A DNA stretch of 64,000 bases, from the NCBI GenBank assembly GCA_030549495.1, contig JAUIRK010001043.1, positions 496,001 to 560,000 on the forward strand, written 5' to 3'. A program made the translations under genes and the position numbers. This stretch comes from Nectonema munidae. Its lineage: Eukaryota; Nematomorpha; Nectonematoida; Nectonematidae. Positions within the stretch are counted from its first letter, which is position 1; every line of letters starts with the position of its first letter. This document shows positions 1-11,219 of the stretch, in pieces. Under the pieces are notes generated by a model, which was not told where the DNA came from, ran no database searches, and saw only the letters and a list, made by a program, of their open reading frames with translations.

Positions 1-1043
1 TACATGGCCCTTTGGTTTAAGATAATTTTTTTTGATTGTTTTTAGAAGTAATTTGCTCAAGTTTTTTTCTATTTTAAAACTTTCTTTTCCAATCAAATTG
101 TATATGTCCGAGGATCCTCGTACGATAATACCATTATTTGTTACTTTATGGAAAGCTTGGACAGGCTTTGTAAGTTCTTCACCTTAGACAATATATATAT
201 TTAATTAGCCTTTAGTTTAATTTTTTTATAAATTTTACACTATCAAACATCGAGTTTATTATGAAGTTTTCATGTGTTCTTTAGAAACCTTTTTTGATTT
301 TCTGAATAAATAGTTTTATTTTGCATACATTTTAAATAAAAATTATTTTAACACAATTTCGATTTTCGTTACCTCTGTCCTAATCCAGGTAGGAAGAAGG
401 CAGATTTTTTTAATATTTTAAAATTTTTGTTCAGTTTATTAATCTTTATAAAATTTCATTAAAAATAATTCCTTTATAGTCTTCAAAGATTAGATTATAG
501 TTATGATAAGGGCGTTAATGCTAGGATGGGGAAGGAGAGAATGGAAATAAAGAATAAAGAGCTAAAAGTTTGTCAGACTCAAATTATTAAGGGGGAAGGT
601 ACGCGAAAAGAGTTTACGGGTGCGGTTGCCCGTTAACCCCTGAATATGCGATACTGTTCTAATCATGGGATTTTTTTATAATTTGTTAAACTTTAAAGTA
701 TACTTATTTTTACAGTTATTCACTCATCTTTTTGAGGTTATTTTTTTTTAGTCAAAGTACACACCAAATATAAGATATGTGCAGTACATTTCCCCAAGGT
801 AAACTTTTCAAACATTATAATATTTTATGTCTTATGCATCAGCTCCTTTTTATTGTTTTGTTAGTGTAGGCGGCAGAGGGAATGTTATTCTGCCTGAAAA
901 CTAAAATAACTTTAAAAAATTTAAGTCTTACTTTTCATTTTTTGAACGAAGTTCTATATACGTATATAAAAATGCATAGCTAATTAAATTTACAAACTAA
1001 TTTGAATTATAGCTAAGGCGAAGTCGGTGCACATTTTTGTTGT
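1..1043. other. AT-rich non-coding stretch
   Basis: No open frame with coding character, no RNA gene and no repeat boundary was recognised here. A slightly GC-richer patch around 500-650 contains no readable protein in any frame. Confidence 0.5.
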
Positions 1044-1382
1044 AAAGAAATTTTAAAAATAATTGAAAAACACTTTATTAACTCGACTTTACAATTGATA
1101 GAAATAATCAACATTTCGATCTTTGCGGACTTTCTCAAGATTCTAAACACAAATGGTAGTATTTTCACTTTTACTATTTCGTTCCCACTCTCCTCATTAT
1201 GTAAGTATTTTAAACATGTAACCACACACTTCCAACCACATGTGACATCTATATCTCCACACGTCTATCTATTTTGACTTGATGTTAAAAAATTTTTGTG
1301 TTTAGAATCTTGAGAAAGACGGCAAAGTCATTTTTGACACTTTTTAGATAAAGTGTTTTTCAAGTATTTTTAAAATTTCTTT
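1044..1382. repeat. foldback (inverted) repeat
   Basis: The left arm (1044-1153) and right arm (1295-1382) are reverse complements over most of their length. Both share the outer motif AAAGAAATTTTAAAAATA, a middle motif GAAAAACACTTTAT and an inner motif CTCAAGATTCTAAACACAAA. About 140 bp separates the arms, and the left arm carries about 20 extra bases. The structure would fold into a long hairpin and resembles a foldback MITE. No transposase and no clear target duplication was seen. The short open frames on both strands here are by-products of the inverted repeat. Confidence 0.7.
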
Positions 1383-2385
1383 AATTTAACTTTATAATAC
1401 AACTAATTAAATTCGTTTCCTAATATAAAATTATAAATATATCTTTTTTCCTAAGTTATATCTTTAGAATAATATAACTTAATCTTTAGGCCAATTTCTT
1501 TCAGTTGAGGGACCGCTTAAAAATGCTCTGATATGCTGGGCTCGCATCGACCATTTTGTGAACAACTTTTTCTCCTTGAGTGTTTCGATTTCGCACCATA
1601 AAATATATTGTTGTACATCGAATATAAAAAAAGAAAATTTCAAACAAAAAAATACAAAGGCAAAAGTCTTGAAAGCTTTGTTTTATGTCAGTTTGTTAGG
1701 AAGAACTTTGTACCATTTTCATGGAGAAGGCCTTGGTTCTCTAGCCAAGGCTAGGTATTCTAGACCTTGGTTTATCAGAGCCAATTATCTGGGAGATTTT
1801 CTTATAAGTTGTCATATGTTTTATGAATCTAAGAAGTAGATTACCATCAGTAATGTCTTTTAATTCATGATCGTCTGATTTAATAAACTATTGTATTTTA
1901 TTTTGCCGTAATTTGGAAAAAACAGCTTCGCTTCCCACTCAACTGCCTGACCATATTTTCAAAAAAAATTTAAATCTTATCTAAAACTCTTGACGCTAAC
2001 TCACCTTTCCAGAAGAAATCATTTTCGCCTAACGGTGATTCACTTTTTAAAAAATAATAATTGTTATAATTTAATGTGGAATCAATGCACAGTACTTAAT
2101 GCGCTTTAACGCTTTGAGGACCAAAATTTTGAAGACTTCTCTTTTTATATAGAATTGATTTTCATGTCTTGATACACTACTGATGTCACACTGATACTCA
2201 AATAATTGATTGGTGATTAGATTTCCATCTTTGGCTGCAATATTACATAATTTCCATATGTAGCAAAAATTCTAAAGATGTTTAGCTCTTTCAGATACAA
2301 TGGATATCAATGATCGACGAAATAAAATTGACTGTCTTTTAAGTTGCCATAATTATAACCAATACACATTGATAATAATATACTG
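1383..2385. other. non-coding stretch
   Basis: A 93-codon open frame at 1558-1839 (+) has no recognisable domain. Its codon use is that of the surrounding AT-rich DNA, so I do not call it a gene. Nothing else was seen. Confidence 0.4.
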
Positions 2386-2530
2386 GCGTGAGTAGGGTTG
2401 GTTAGATGCTGGATTCGATAACTCAAGGTCTTGGGTTCGATCCCGCATCAAGACTGCTTTCCTCATAGTTCGATACAAGCGGTGCAAATTGTGCCTTCTC
2501 GATGAAAAACATACGTACCTTTACCTTTAA
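2386..2530 (+). mobile_element. tRNA-derived SINE, copy 1
   Basis: The copy begins GCGTGAGTAGGGTTGG and contains a good RNA polymerase III B box (GGTTCGATCCC). It ends in a short tail around CCTTTACCTTTAA. Three further copies occur in this window, at 12051 (+), 55838 (+) and 56041 (-), which shows that it is a dispersed element and not a functional tRNA. The body after the B box (CATAGTTCGATACAAG, then TGTGCCTTCTCGATGAAAA) is shared by the copies. The part before the B box is tRNA-like but has no convincing acceptor stem. Confidence 0.75.
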
Positions 2531-3949
2531 TATATACATGGCAGGATATTCAAAATCTTGAATACTCAGCTTAGAGATCTCTGAGTTACCGATTCAAGGT
2601 TGTGGCAATTACATGATAGCTGAGGTGCCATCTCTAGCACATGACCTATTTCTAATATTTTCTGATGGAATAATCATCTACCTTTATTTTGATATTTATC
2701 CTGATTCATAAAACTATCAAAAATTCCAAAAACTAAACAAAATTTAAGCGAAGAAAGATAAGTTTGGAGTTGAAGAAGTGTGTGAACGAAAATAGGTAAA
2801 ACATTTAAAAATAAGGAAAAATGTTGAAGTTTAATTTCAGAGTTTGAGCTATACAATTTAATCATCATAATAATTGATCACATCACAAATGCTCTAACTC
2901 TAAAGCTTTTAAATGATTCCATCTATTGAATATATCTGCGGCAGTTAAATAGGTAGGTATTTGAGCCATGAAAAAAATATATTAGGCAATGATTGTTCGT
3001 TTTTATGTCGGAAAATGAAAAGGCCAGGCTTTAAATATTTGAATTTGTCAGTTCACAGATGCACTTTGTTTTCTATTGTTGTCTTGCTCTGCCATGCCAG
3101 TGTTATAGCTCCCCATCTTCTTCATCCGCATATCTTGATTCACAGCGCCTGTCCTCCCCCTCCTATTGAAAGTGAAAGTCTTTTTGGTTGTGTTGAACGG
3201 ATTCACTGTCCCCGAAGAAACAAATTTGGAAAGAGGATAGAAAATCTTATGCTGTTTTTGCGATAGTGAAATTTGTTGGACTTTTATTCGTTGAACGAAC
3301 GCGAGAGAAAAGACACTAGTAATAAATAATAATAATAATACTACTATTTTTTTAGCTTATTTATTTGAAGAAGATCAGAGTGGTCTAAAATCCATAAAGT
3401 TTTCAACTTGTGTTTGAATGAAAGTTTTACTTATTTTTGTTTAAATAATGAAATGATTGCGTTAATTTTCATAGGGAATTTATAATATTAACATTTTTTA
3501 CCGCAAATTCTCAATTCAAAAGTTTCAAAAATAAACGTATTTCACGATTTTAATTTTAAGTAAAAGTAAAATTGAAAAAAATTGTCTACCATCAGCAAAA
3601 TTTTTTTGTCAAAAATTGGCATCGTTACTTTCTGTAACATAGCAAGAAATTTTTATGTAGAAAGGGCAACCGGAGCACGACCCTCTATGCTTGTCTACAG
3701 AATTGGTCTAAAAGTAAAGTGACAACTGTAGGGCATAACAATTCCACTCTTTGTGGTTATGAGCTCCTTCATCTACTTCTCTCTTTCCATACCTCATACC
3801 AAATTAGCAAGTTTTTGTCTTAAATTTGCTTTTCTTGATCGCCATCGTCAATGATATCAATTCATTTTCTTTGCTTTGTATAAATTGAATGCATTGTTTC
3901 ACTTTTATAATTTGTAAATTTCAATTTTTTTGACGTTGCGAACTTAGAT
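2531..3949. other. non-coding stretch with a (TAA)n microsatellite
   Basis: A TAA/AATA microsatellite lies at about 3322-3345. An open frame at 2961-3266 (+, 101 codons) sits in a slightly GC-richer patch and includes a short hydrophobic run and a proline run. I recognise no family, no splice signals decide it, and I leave it unassigned. A short minus-strand phrase near 3210-3245 faintly resembles the missing receptor exon, but its acceptor is weak. Confidence 0.35.
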
Positions 3950-4211
3950 CAGAGGTTCTCAATATATTTTTTTCCTTTTTTTTTTTTTAAAATTAAAAAA
4001 GTAATAATAATCAGATATAAAAAATTTTACTGCTTCTGTATAATAATAGTGATATACATTTGTAACACAGGATATGAAATTGAACTTGGAATCGAAATTT
4101 TAAGGCTGTTTATTAAAAAAAAATTTTTTTTTAAACTTATAGCAAATATATATAATAAAAAAGTACAACAGATATGAAAATCAGAGTGGGAGCTTTTTTG
4201 ATCAAGTGATT
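3950..4211 (+). mobile_element. hAT-like non-autonomous repeat, copy A
   Basis: The copy opens with CAGAGGTTCTCAA, a typical hAT terminal motif. It then shares blocks with a second copy at 47954-48301: ATAATCAGATATAAAA, CTTCTGTATAAT, TAGTGATATACATT, TATAGCAAATAT, GTACAACAGAT and TCTGATCAAGT-like ends. No coding content. The right terminus is not defined, so the element may be truncated. Confidence 0.6.
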
Positions 4212-4699
4212 CAACAAGTTTGCTTGCGGAGTTTGTTACATCCTGTAAGGTTAGAAGTAATGCTGAAACACTGTTCCTTAATTTGTTTATCTTTCAAATA
4301 TTCGTTAATCGTTTTCATGCCACTAACAATAATAATAAGATTTTTTTATTTTATTTTTTAGCTATAAGAAAAAGAAAAAATGGTTAAAAAATTTTTTCTT
4401 CTAAAAGTCCAGTCAAAATATGAAGACGTTCCTATATGGGAACATCTATTTTAAAATATTTTTTTGAAAATAAGTTTTTTTAACATTTCATATGTTTATT
4501 GGAATTTTTTTTTTAATAAATATTTAATTTTTTCAATTTTTTTAAAGAAATTGAAAATATTGTAATCTCACTAAAAAAGTATTGAAAAAAGAGCAAAAAT
4601 CACTCATTGCCTCATTTATGAACATAAAAAAACAATAAAAAAGTTTTTCTTGAAATAAGAACTTTTAGGCAAGTTTTTCAAATTATGATTAATTAATTT
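4212..4699. other. A/T-homopolymer-rich non-coding stretch
   Basis: Long A and T runs only; nothing supported. Confidence 0.4.
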
Positions 4700-4975
4700 T
4701 TACCCCCCTATTTGAGCGCCACGTGACTTTTCACCTTCACACTGTTCATCTTGATCACGCACCTAGATCTCAGCCTCCTCCCATACTGCCTCCGCTTCCA
4801 AATTCTTCGATCAGCCAAAATGGGTATCACACTCGTGACGCAAGACGTTTATGCACTCCCCCTCTTCTCTATGCTCCATCCATCCCCCATTCTCTCAAGA
4901 TACAGTCGTGTCAAGGGCAGCAATGCCTTCCCCCAGATGACTCCAAGGTCGTAGAAGTCGCGTAACTTTACTTTC
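4700..4975. other. GC-richer island, possible exon or promoter
   Basis: This patch is clearly GC-richer than the flanks. It carries an E-box CACGTG at about 4720 and open frames in two plus-strand phases (4723-4965, 80 codons; 4751-4954, 67 codons). Neither frame shows a known domain; the first is proline/serine-rich. It may be a regulatory island, a 5' exon or part of a repeat. I cannot decide which, nor assign a strand. Confidence 0.25.
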
Positions 4976-5326
4976 TCTCATTTTTTGATACACGCTTTTA
5001 ATATAGGGAAGGGAGACTGAATTCTTTAAATTGCATTTGCTTTAAGTAATATTTTGTACCTACGAGTTTCGTATTCCAGACAATATAAAAATACTAGCCG
5101 GTCCCGTGGTCGTTTCTCGTTTCGCTCGAACATAGGATTCTTGGTAGTGTGTATATTGAGTTGCAGAGTTTTTAGAATAATTGTATCTTTCTGTGTATTT
5201 TTCTATTAGAACATATAAAAATACATACAAAAGGTATTTCAACCAATCAGAATGCTTTAAACACATACATACGCAAAACATATATAAATAATAGAAGATA
5301 GAAATTTTAATATAGATATTTTGATA

Positions 5327-5476
5327 GGTTTATTCAAAGAAACATTATGCGTTTTTTCAAACTTTAAGTAAAAACTGAGGTATTGTAAAAAGGTTTATTT
5401 TCAAAGTTTACGCAAAAGTGGGCGAAAAATTTCGAAAATCAAGATCCCCTGGAGGATCACAAATACAAACTCTTGA
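5327..5476 (+). repeat. dispersed direct repeat, copy 1
   Basis: This repeat is nearly identical to 8170-8328 in the same orientation. Shared blocks include GGTTTATTCAAA, CATTATGCGTTTTTTCAAAC, TTTAAGTAAAAACTGAGGTA, a GTGGGCGAAAA block and the near-palindrome GATCC-CTGGAGGATC followed by CACAAATA. The second copy has a short insertion after the CGCAAA segment. No coding potential. The two copies lie about 2.8 kb apart and bracket the Merlin remnant, but no retroelement genes lie between them. Confidence 0.75.
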
Positions 5477-7344
5477 GATTTTTTTCAAAGTACGTTGGTA
5501 CCTATACAATTTTGTATCTGTATATATTTGCTAAAAAATGTTTACTGTTTGAAAATTTTTGAACCTACCTTGTTTCATCGCGAAATTCTGATAAAGATGG
5601 CGAAATTGCCTAAAAGTGAGGTCGATGACGCAAACTTTAAAACGAAATGTTTCGTGATTTTCAATTGGTCATGAACTAAATCTATGGCATTTTGCATTCT
5701 AAAAAAATGGAAAACCAATATAAAATCAGCCGAAATTTTAAAGATTCATCTGTATGAAATGAGTCAAGCATACAAATTTTGAAAGAGCAAAAATGTTTCT
5801 AACAGAGATCTTTCGCTTTTTATATTTTTTATTTGGTAACCGTTTTTACACAAAAAAAACAAATAAACTGTTTTAACAAATAAAAGAAATATATTTCGAT
5901 CTTTTGTCCATTATAGATCTATTGCTGATGAAATGATAATAACAGATCAATTCCATGATTGTTAACTTTTAAGGGAAGCGTCTAAATGTGAAGGAGATGG
6001 TGTATGCAGGCCAGGTTTAGCAGTTCGATGGAAGAAATCTTCTGAAAGCGTGTTTTAGCTTTTTCCCCAAACGTGGACCTTCTTTTTCACTGCTATCCTG
6101 AATGTTGTTTTCTTGGAGTCTATTTGCTTCGAATAAATTTGTTTGCGTATTTTATCTCTTTTTCGAAATGGCTAATAATAATAATAATAATATTAATGGG
6201 CATCCAATTATTCCTTTGACTGTCTCAGATTGGATTCTTTAATCTTTTTGGATTCCTTCACTTTGTTTTGTGATCCATATTCTCTATTTCATCCCTAATT
6301 GTTTCCAATAGCTGTAATCATGCCAGGAGTGTACTCCAAAGTGTGACACTGAACCATAATAATAATAATAATAATAATAATATTGCTTCTTTGACTTAAT
6401 TCCAATAAACTTTTATGGTTTATTAAATTTAAAATGAAAAATAATTTCTATTTTATATGAACTCTTAGGATAATTTTTATGATCAAATTAGGATTCTGGA
6501 GTAGGATCCAAAGAATTTGCATACATGGAGGCGGAGCCCGAAGCATTAAAAAGATTGATCCTATGCCCTGCTCCAATCAATACTTTGATACTACCTATAT
6601 TCTATATGAAGTGTGTCCAAAAAAGTCAATTTTTTAAATATTAATATCCTGGTAACCACTTTTCTGTTTATAAAAAAAGGCAAAGCGTCACTTTACTCTT
6701 TATAGCTAAAACTTGAAGGTTGCAATTTTTAAAAAAAAATATTACCCATTTTTAAGTTTTAGTATTAATGTGAACTTTCTGTAGAAATGTTTTTTTTTGT
6801 TCTCCTTTTTTAGTTCAAAAAAGGGGGCAGGTTTGTTTTACAAATAAACAAACCTTTAATAAAACATAAAAAAGTACTTTTTGTAAATTAGGTATATCAT
6901 TTCCTTGCAAAAATAAATGATTAATTTAGTTGTTAATTTATAATTGTGTTATGTTTTAAATATAGTACACAACTTTTTGAATAAAACAGCCTCTTTTAGC
7001 AAATCTGTTTAAATAAATAATGAGTTAATCGAATTTTGTTTGTATTGATTAAAAAATCAAAAAGAATTAATCAATTGGCCTGTGAAGAGTGGAAATTTAT
7101 TAAAATATATATAAAAAAAATGTGGAATCTAAAATTGAGTTCTAATTAATTGTACTAATGAACCAACTAATTACTTGAACTAATGTACCAACAAGTAAAG
7201 CGTTAGATTCAATTCCTTTTATAAAAATAGCAAAATGAATTTAACAGCCATTTTTTTTTCTTATTTACGGTTGGCCAAGAAAATAAAAGAAAAGAAGTTT
7301 TGTTTGAAGCAAACATTCATTCGTCAAGTTCGCATTCAGGAGTA
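5477..7344. other. non-coding stretch with (TAA)n microsatellites
   Basis: Microsatellites of TAA/AAT lie near 6172-6198 and 6358-6381. A minus-strand patch near 5990-6130 has an acceptor-like sequence and short open phrases. I do not assign it to a gene. Confidence 0.4.
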
Positions 7345-7850
7345 GACTGGCCTGATTTTTGCAAAAATGGCTTACGCCCTATCCTCAAAACATTGACGGT
7401 TTTGATGGAGACGGCAATCAAGTCATTGTAGAAATAGAAGAGTCAAAGTTTTTCGCCAGGAAGCTTCATAAGAGGAAGTTATATAAAAAAAAAAGAGGTC
7501 ATTGGGTGTTTGGAAGTATCAAAAACGTTCCCTAAGACATTTAAAGTAAACTTTAAATGACATCATCTCAAAATTTGTCTTACCAGGAACAATAATTGTG
7601 AGTGAACTACAACATTGAGACTATTCACAATGGTGTCTATGATCACTGGAAAGTCACACACCAACAAAATTTGCTAATTCCGAAAACCCCGAAATTTATA
7701 CTCAAAACATTGAAAATTTATAGATGAGATTGTTAACTTGCAACATCAGATGAACTATTCACTTCGTATTTGAGTGAATTCATTAACCTATCAACAGTTG
7801 GCAAAAGTTTCACTTTTTCAAAGTTTATTTTATGCCTAAAAATGTGTCTT
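7345..7850 (+). pseudogene. Merlin (IS1016/IS1595-like) transposase remnant
   Basis: A first block (about 7400-7531) translates to a phrase containing QVIVEIEESKFFARKLHKRK and GHWVFGSIKN. This matches the region around the first catalytic residue and the WVFGG motif of Merlin/IS1595-type DDE transposases. A second block (about 7600-7690) reads YNIETIHNGVYDHWKVTHQQN, corresponding to the family's VNHS-x-NF region. A third (about 7745-7785) reads TSDELFTSYLSEF, like the family's sYLxEF C-terminal motif. Three or more in-frame stops separate the blocks, and the usual first aspartate (E-I-D-E) is glutamate here. The element is an inactive Merlin DNA transposon; its terminal repeats were not located. 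Confidence 0.7.
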
Positions 7851-8169
7851 TTTTTGATTCTTCACTCAACTTTTGAACCTCAGAAGTATTTTAAAGGTTT
7901 TGCAAAATTTTTATTTTTATAATTTTAATCGTCAAAATAAATACTAGATTTTCTCGACAAAACGAGGTTCCATCGACAACAAATATTAAATTTTATCACA
8001 AACCGAAGGAATAAAAGAGGCAAAATTATTACAAAGAGTCAAAATATAATTTAAATATATCAAAAAATTTAAGTCCTAGATTTGTCGATTAAATCTCGTG
8101 TCCTGTTTCCTTTATCTACAAATGTTGGCAGTGATATCACTATTGAAAAAAGACATCGATCAATCATAA
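7851..8169. other. AT-rich non-coding stretch
   Basis: This may be the 3' part of the Merlin element; nothing is readable. Confidence 0.35.
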
Positions 8170-8328
8170 GGTTTATTCAAAAAAACATTATGCGTTTTTT
8201 CAAACTTTAAGTAAAAACTGAGGTATTATAAAAAGGTTTATTTTCATAGTTTCCGCAAACTTTAGTGTAGTGGGCGAAAATTGTCGAAAATCAAGATCCG
8301 CTGGAGGATCACAAATATCAACTCTTGA
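8170..8328 (+). repeat. dispersed direct repeat, copy 2
   Basis: Second copy of the repeat at 5327-5476, same orientation, with a small insertion (CTTTAGTGTA) and a few substitutions. See copy 1 for the shared blocks. Confidence 0.75.
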
Positions 8329-10998
8329 ACCTGTGCAAACCATTCATGAAGGCTAACTTCTGTTACAGTATTAGAGATGTTTTCTAGTTTGAGATGCTAT
8401 ATATGATCTTGTTTTTGTGTTTCAATGGGGTGTCAGTTTGGTTTGATGTGTTTGAAGGATTAATTAGGCAGTTTTCTCTAAGAATTATACGAGGAAAAGG
8501 AAATTATGAGTGGTCTATCTCTTAGGTAAGCCTTACTTGCGTGTATAGATAAATGGTTGGTTTTTTTAACTATAAGATTAAACAATATAATCCTTGGTTC
8601 ATAGACAATCACACAAATTCGTAAAATTCCGTCAGCACTCGGCACAAGTGACGAAAAATATGGATCTCACCAGCAATAGTATGTGCTACAGTGTATTCGG
8701 CATAATCACGCAGAGATGATTCTAACATATTCGTAAGGCTTCACACATCATAACTCTTGATTGTTATCAGCAACGAATCAAACTAATGATTGAAATGTCA
8801 ATCAATGCATCACGATTTACAGGCCTGCTTTTCACAAGATTACTTTATTTGGGTTACTATCAAAAGCATAACAAAATTAAATAGTAATCAAAGGTTAGTT
8901 ACTTTGTCCATTAGTTTGTTGGTTTGTTTAGTTATTGGTGAAGTCTTCTATTGAATTTTTCAGCTATTTTTTGTCATGTAACTCCTTTGATTTGTCACTC
9001 ACTCCTATAAAATTCCGTGATTTTTGTCACACTTTTGTCAAGGACTTGTCGCTCCTATCAAATTCCGTATTTTTTGTCAATATCATAAAGAAAATAATAA
9101 TTAACACAACAAATCATATACAATAAAAAAGTAAGTAAACTTCATATGGTAAAATTTTATAAAAATGAATGAATATTGATATATAAAAATTAATCATATA
9201 AACCAAAATTTGAATAAAAATTTTAAAAATAATAATAACAACCGATTTTTATGAATGTATTGTCATTCTTTTGAGATTTGTCATGTCACTACACTTTTGA
9301 TTTGTTACTTTCTTTAATTTTAATTTTTTTTTCCATGTAACTCTTTTAATTTCTTGTTAGTCTCTTGATTACACCATCTCATTATTATCAGGGTAATCGA
9401 TCAGTTCATTGCAGAGAAAAAGAGTTAAATTTCCTATATAATAATGAACTGAGGGAGTATTACCCCTACGAGTAAATTCTTTCAGGGTTCTCATTCTTTT
9501 AAGCGGATCCCATGTTACTTTGTTATTGTAGCTACAATCAATTTTTTTATATAAATTAATAAAAGTTGAAGAAGTCGTTGTCTGAGCCAGACACAAAAAT
9601 ATTTTGGTTCCCTGCCCTGATCATCTTTTCTGTCTCCAAAATCCTGTTTTAAATGCTTTTCACTTTAAATGCGGAGCGTGGGGAAACTCCTAAGCAGTTT
9701 TGATATCTCCATTGATATATATATATATATATAACTTTATTTGTAATACTGTTTAAAACATTTCGTTCATCATATGTTCAATAAGCGTGTGATTAAGTCT
9801 TTTACATTGATGTCTTCGGAAAAGAATTCGTTCATTATCCACACCTCCGGAATTTTGCTCAATAAACTGGGTAGGAGTAAAATTTTTGCAAATCTAAAAT
9901 ACATTAATATAGCGAATCATAATAAAAATGACAAGTGTAGCGTTTTGAGACGCTATATATAGGATATACCCTACAGTAAAACCGCAAACATCTTGTAAAC
10001 AGAAAGATTGAACACTTACCCTGGCCAAATATTATATGTTTGATTCCTTTCTCTGTAATACAAGAGTTCGTGTTTATCTCATTTTATGCTTTTTTAAAAT
10101 GTATATATATGAACACATTTCTGATGCGCTAAAAATGAATTTGTGATTTCTTTACATTAAAATGTCTCCTTTTTTCCATTTATTGTAACGAAAAATTTGT
10201 TCTGAAAGAGTGGTCGAAATTTCTTTCAATTCATCTTTCTTACTTATTTACTTTTTTTAAGCTTTTTTTCATGACATCTGAGCAACATTTTCTTTACATC
10301 TAGTCACATTTTACATCTTTTAATAATAAATATTTTTTACAAAGTATTCTTATCAAAGTGAAAATGAAAAAGATAACGTTTATTTTCAAGCGTTTAAATC
10401 CCAGAAAATGCAAAAAAAAGATTTCTGACTTAAATAAAAAAGTAAAGGACTTTGTTGATTCCTGATTTTTATCCTGGCTTGTTCCTCTGAAGAATTGAAA
10501 GGTTCTTTGCGTTAGGTAGTGCTTTCTAGCATTGTTAGATTCAAGCTAACGATTACATATAACTAATTGTAAAAAAAAATTTGAAAGTGTAACCTACCAT
10601 CAAAATAAGTAAACAATTAAGCTCGATTTTATCCATTATAGTTTGACTTTATTAAAGTAAGTATTTTTACCTAGTAACATTAGCTATACTTAGAATCATT
10701 GGTACATCTGTTTCAACTTTACTGTCCTTGATGGACGTATCAAAGTTACTCTAAGAAATCATTGAACTTCGGAGAAGTTATGAAACACACTTTCAATTGT
10801 TTATGAACAATAAAGATAATACTTTTTTGCTTAAATCAAAGTTTTTCCTATCGTTTGTTCAAAGGATATCTTCATAAAACAACATGGAAAATATACCGTG
10901 AAAGCTCATTATATTTAAAAATACATTTCTTTGCGTTTAATGCCATCCAACTTTCTCGTTTCTTACTTCAAATGACGCTTTCTCTGAACCTTCATGAG
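8329..10998. other. non-coding stretch with short degenerate repeats and (TA)n
   Basis: Around 8600-9370 the phrase AATTCCGT plus TTTTTGTCA recurs several times (about 8960-9085 most clearly), suggesting a degenerate local duplication. A (TA)n tract lies at about 9715-9732. The open frames at 9369-9596 (-) and 9774-9962 (+) show no recognisable domain and are not called. Confidence 0.4.
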
Positions 10999-11219
10999 CA
11001 GTAGTGGGATTCAAATTTTTTGTCAACCGGTTCTGTTACAAAAAAGTCAAATTTGTCAGCAAATAAACTGATCAATTTTGATTATTTACCAATAAAATTT
11101 TAAAATAATGGTTAAACAAGCATCATTATGGATGATGTTGTGGGTGCTTATTTTACTGTTCGCCAAACTCACAAAATTCCGTGGGACGGTTCTAACGAAC
11201 CGGGTGAATCCCACTACTG
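10999..11219. mobile_element. hAT-type MITE with 8-bp target duplication
   Basis: Both ends carry the terminal inverted repeat CAGTAGTGGGATTCA, followed by an AACCGGTT-type subterminal motif. The 8 bases left of the element (TTCATGAG, 10991-10998) and right of it (ATCATGAG, 11220-11227) match at seven positions, the 8-bp duplication expected of hAT elements. At 221 bp there is no room for a transposase, so it is non-autonomous. Its TIR differs from that of the large hAT at 12842, so a different hAT family mobilised it. Confidence 0.88.

Noticed and set aside
1558-1839. 93-codon open frame as a gene
   Set aside because: No domain, start context or splice support; composition follows the flanking DNA.
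3200-3250. Missing last exon of the nuclear receptor (minus-strand RFSILFPNLFLRGQ)
   Set aside because: Weak acceptor, immediate stop after 13 residues and no AF-2 helix; similarity is too short.
2961-3266. 101-codon open frame with hydrophobic run as a secreted protein
   Set aside because: The hydrophobic run is internal, no family is recognised and there is no promoter or poly(A) evidence.
5990-6130. Alternative last receptor exon (minus-strand KISSIELLNLACIHHLLHI then stop)
   Set aside because: The frame matching the exon F phase stops after eight residues; the similar-looking frame is out of phase.
5327-8328. Direct repeats as LTRs of a retroelement
   Set aside because: No reverse transcriptase, capsid or integrase text, primer site or polypurine tract between them; the only coding remains are of a Merlin DNA transposase.
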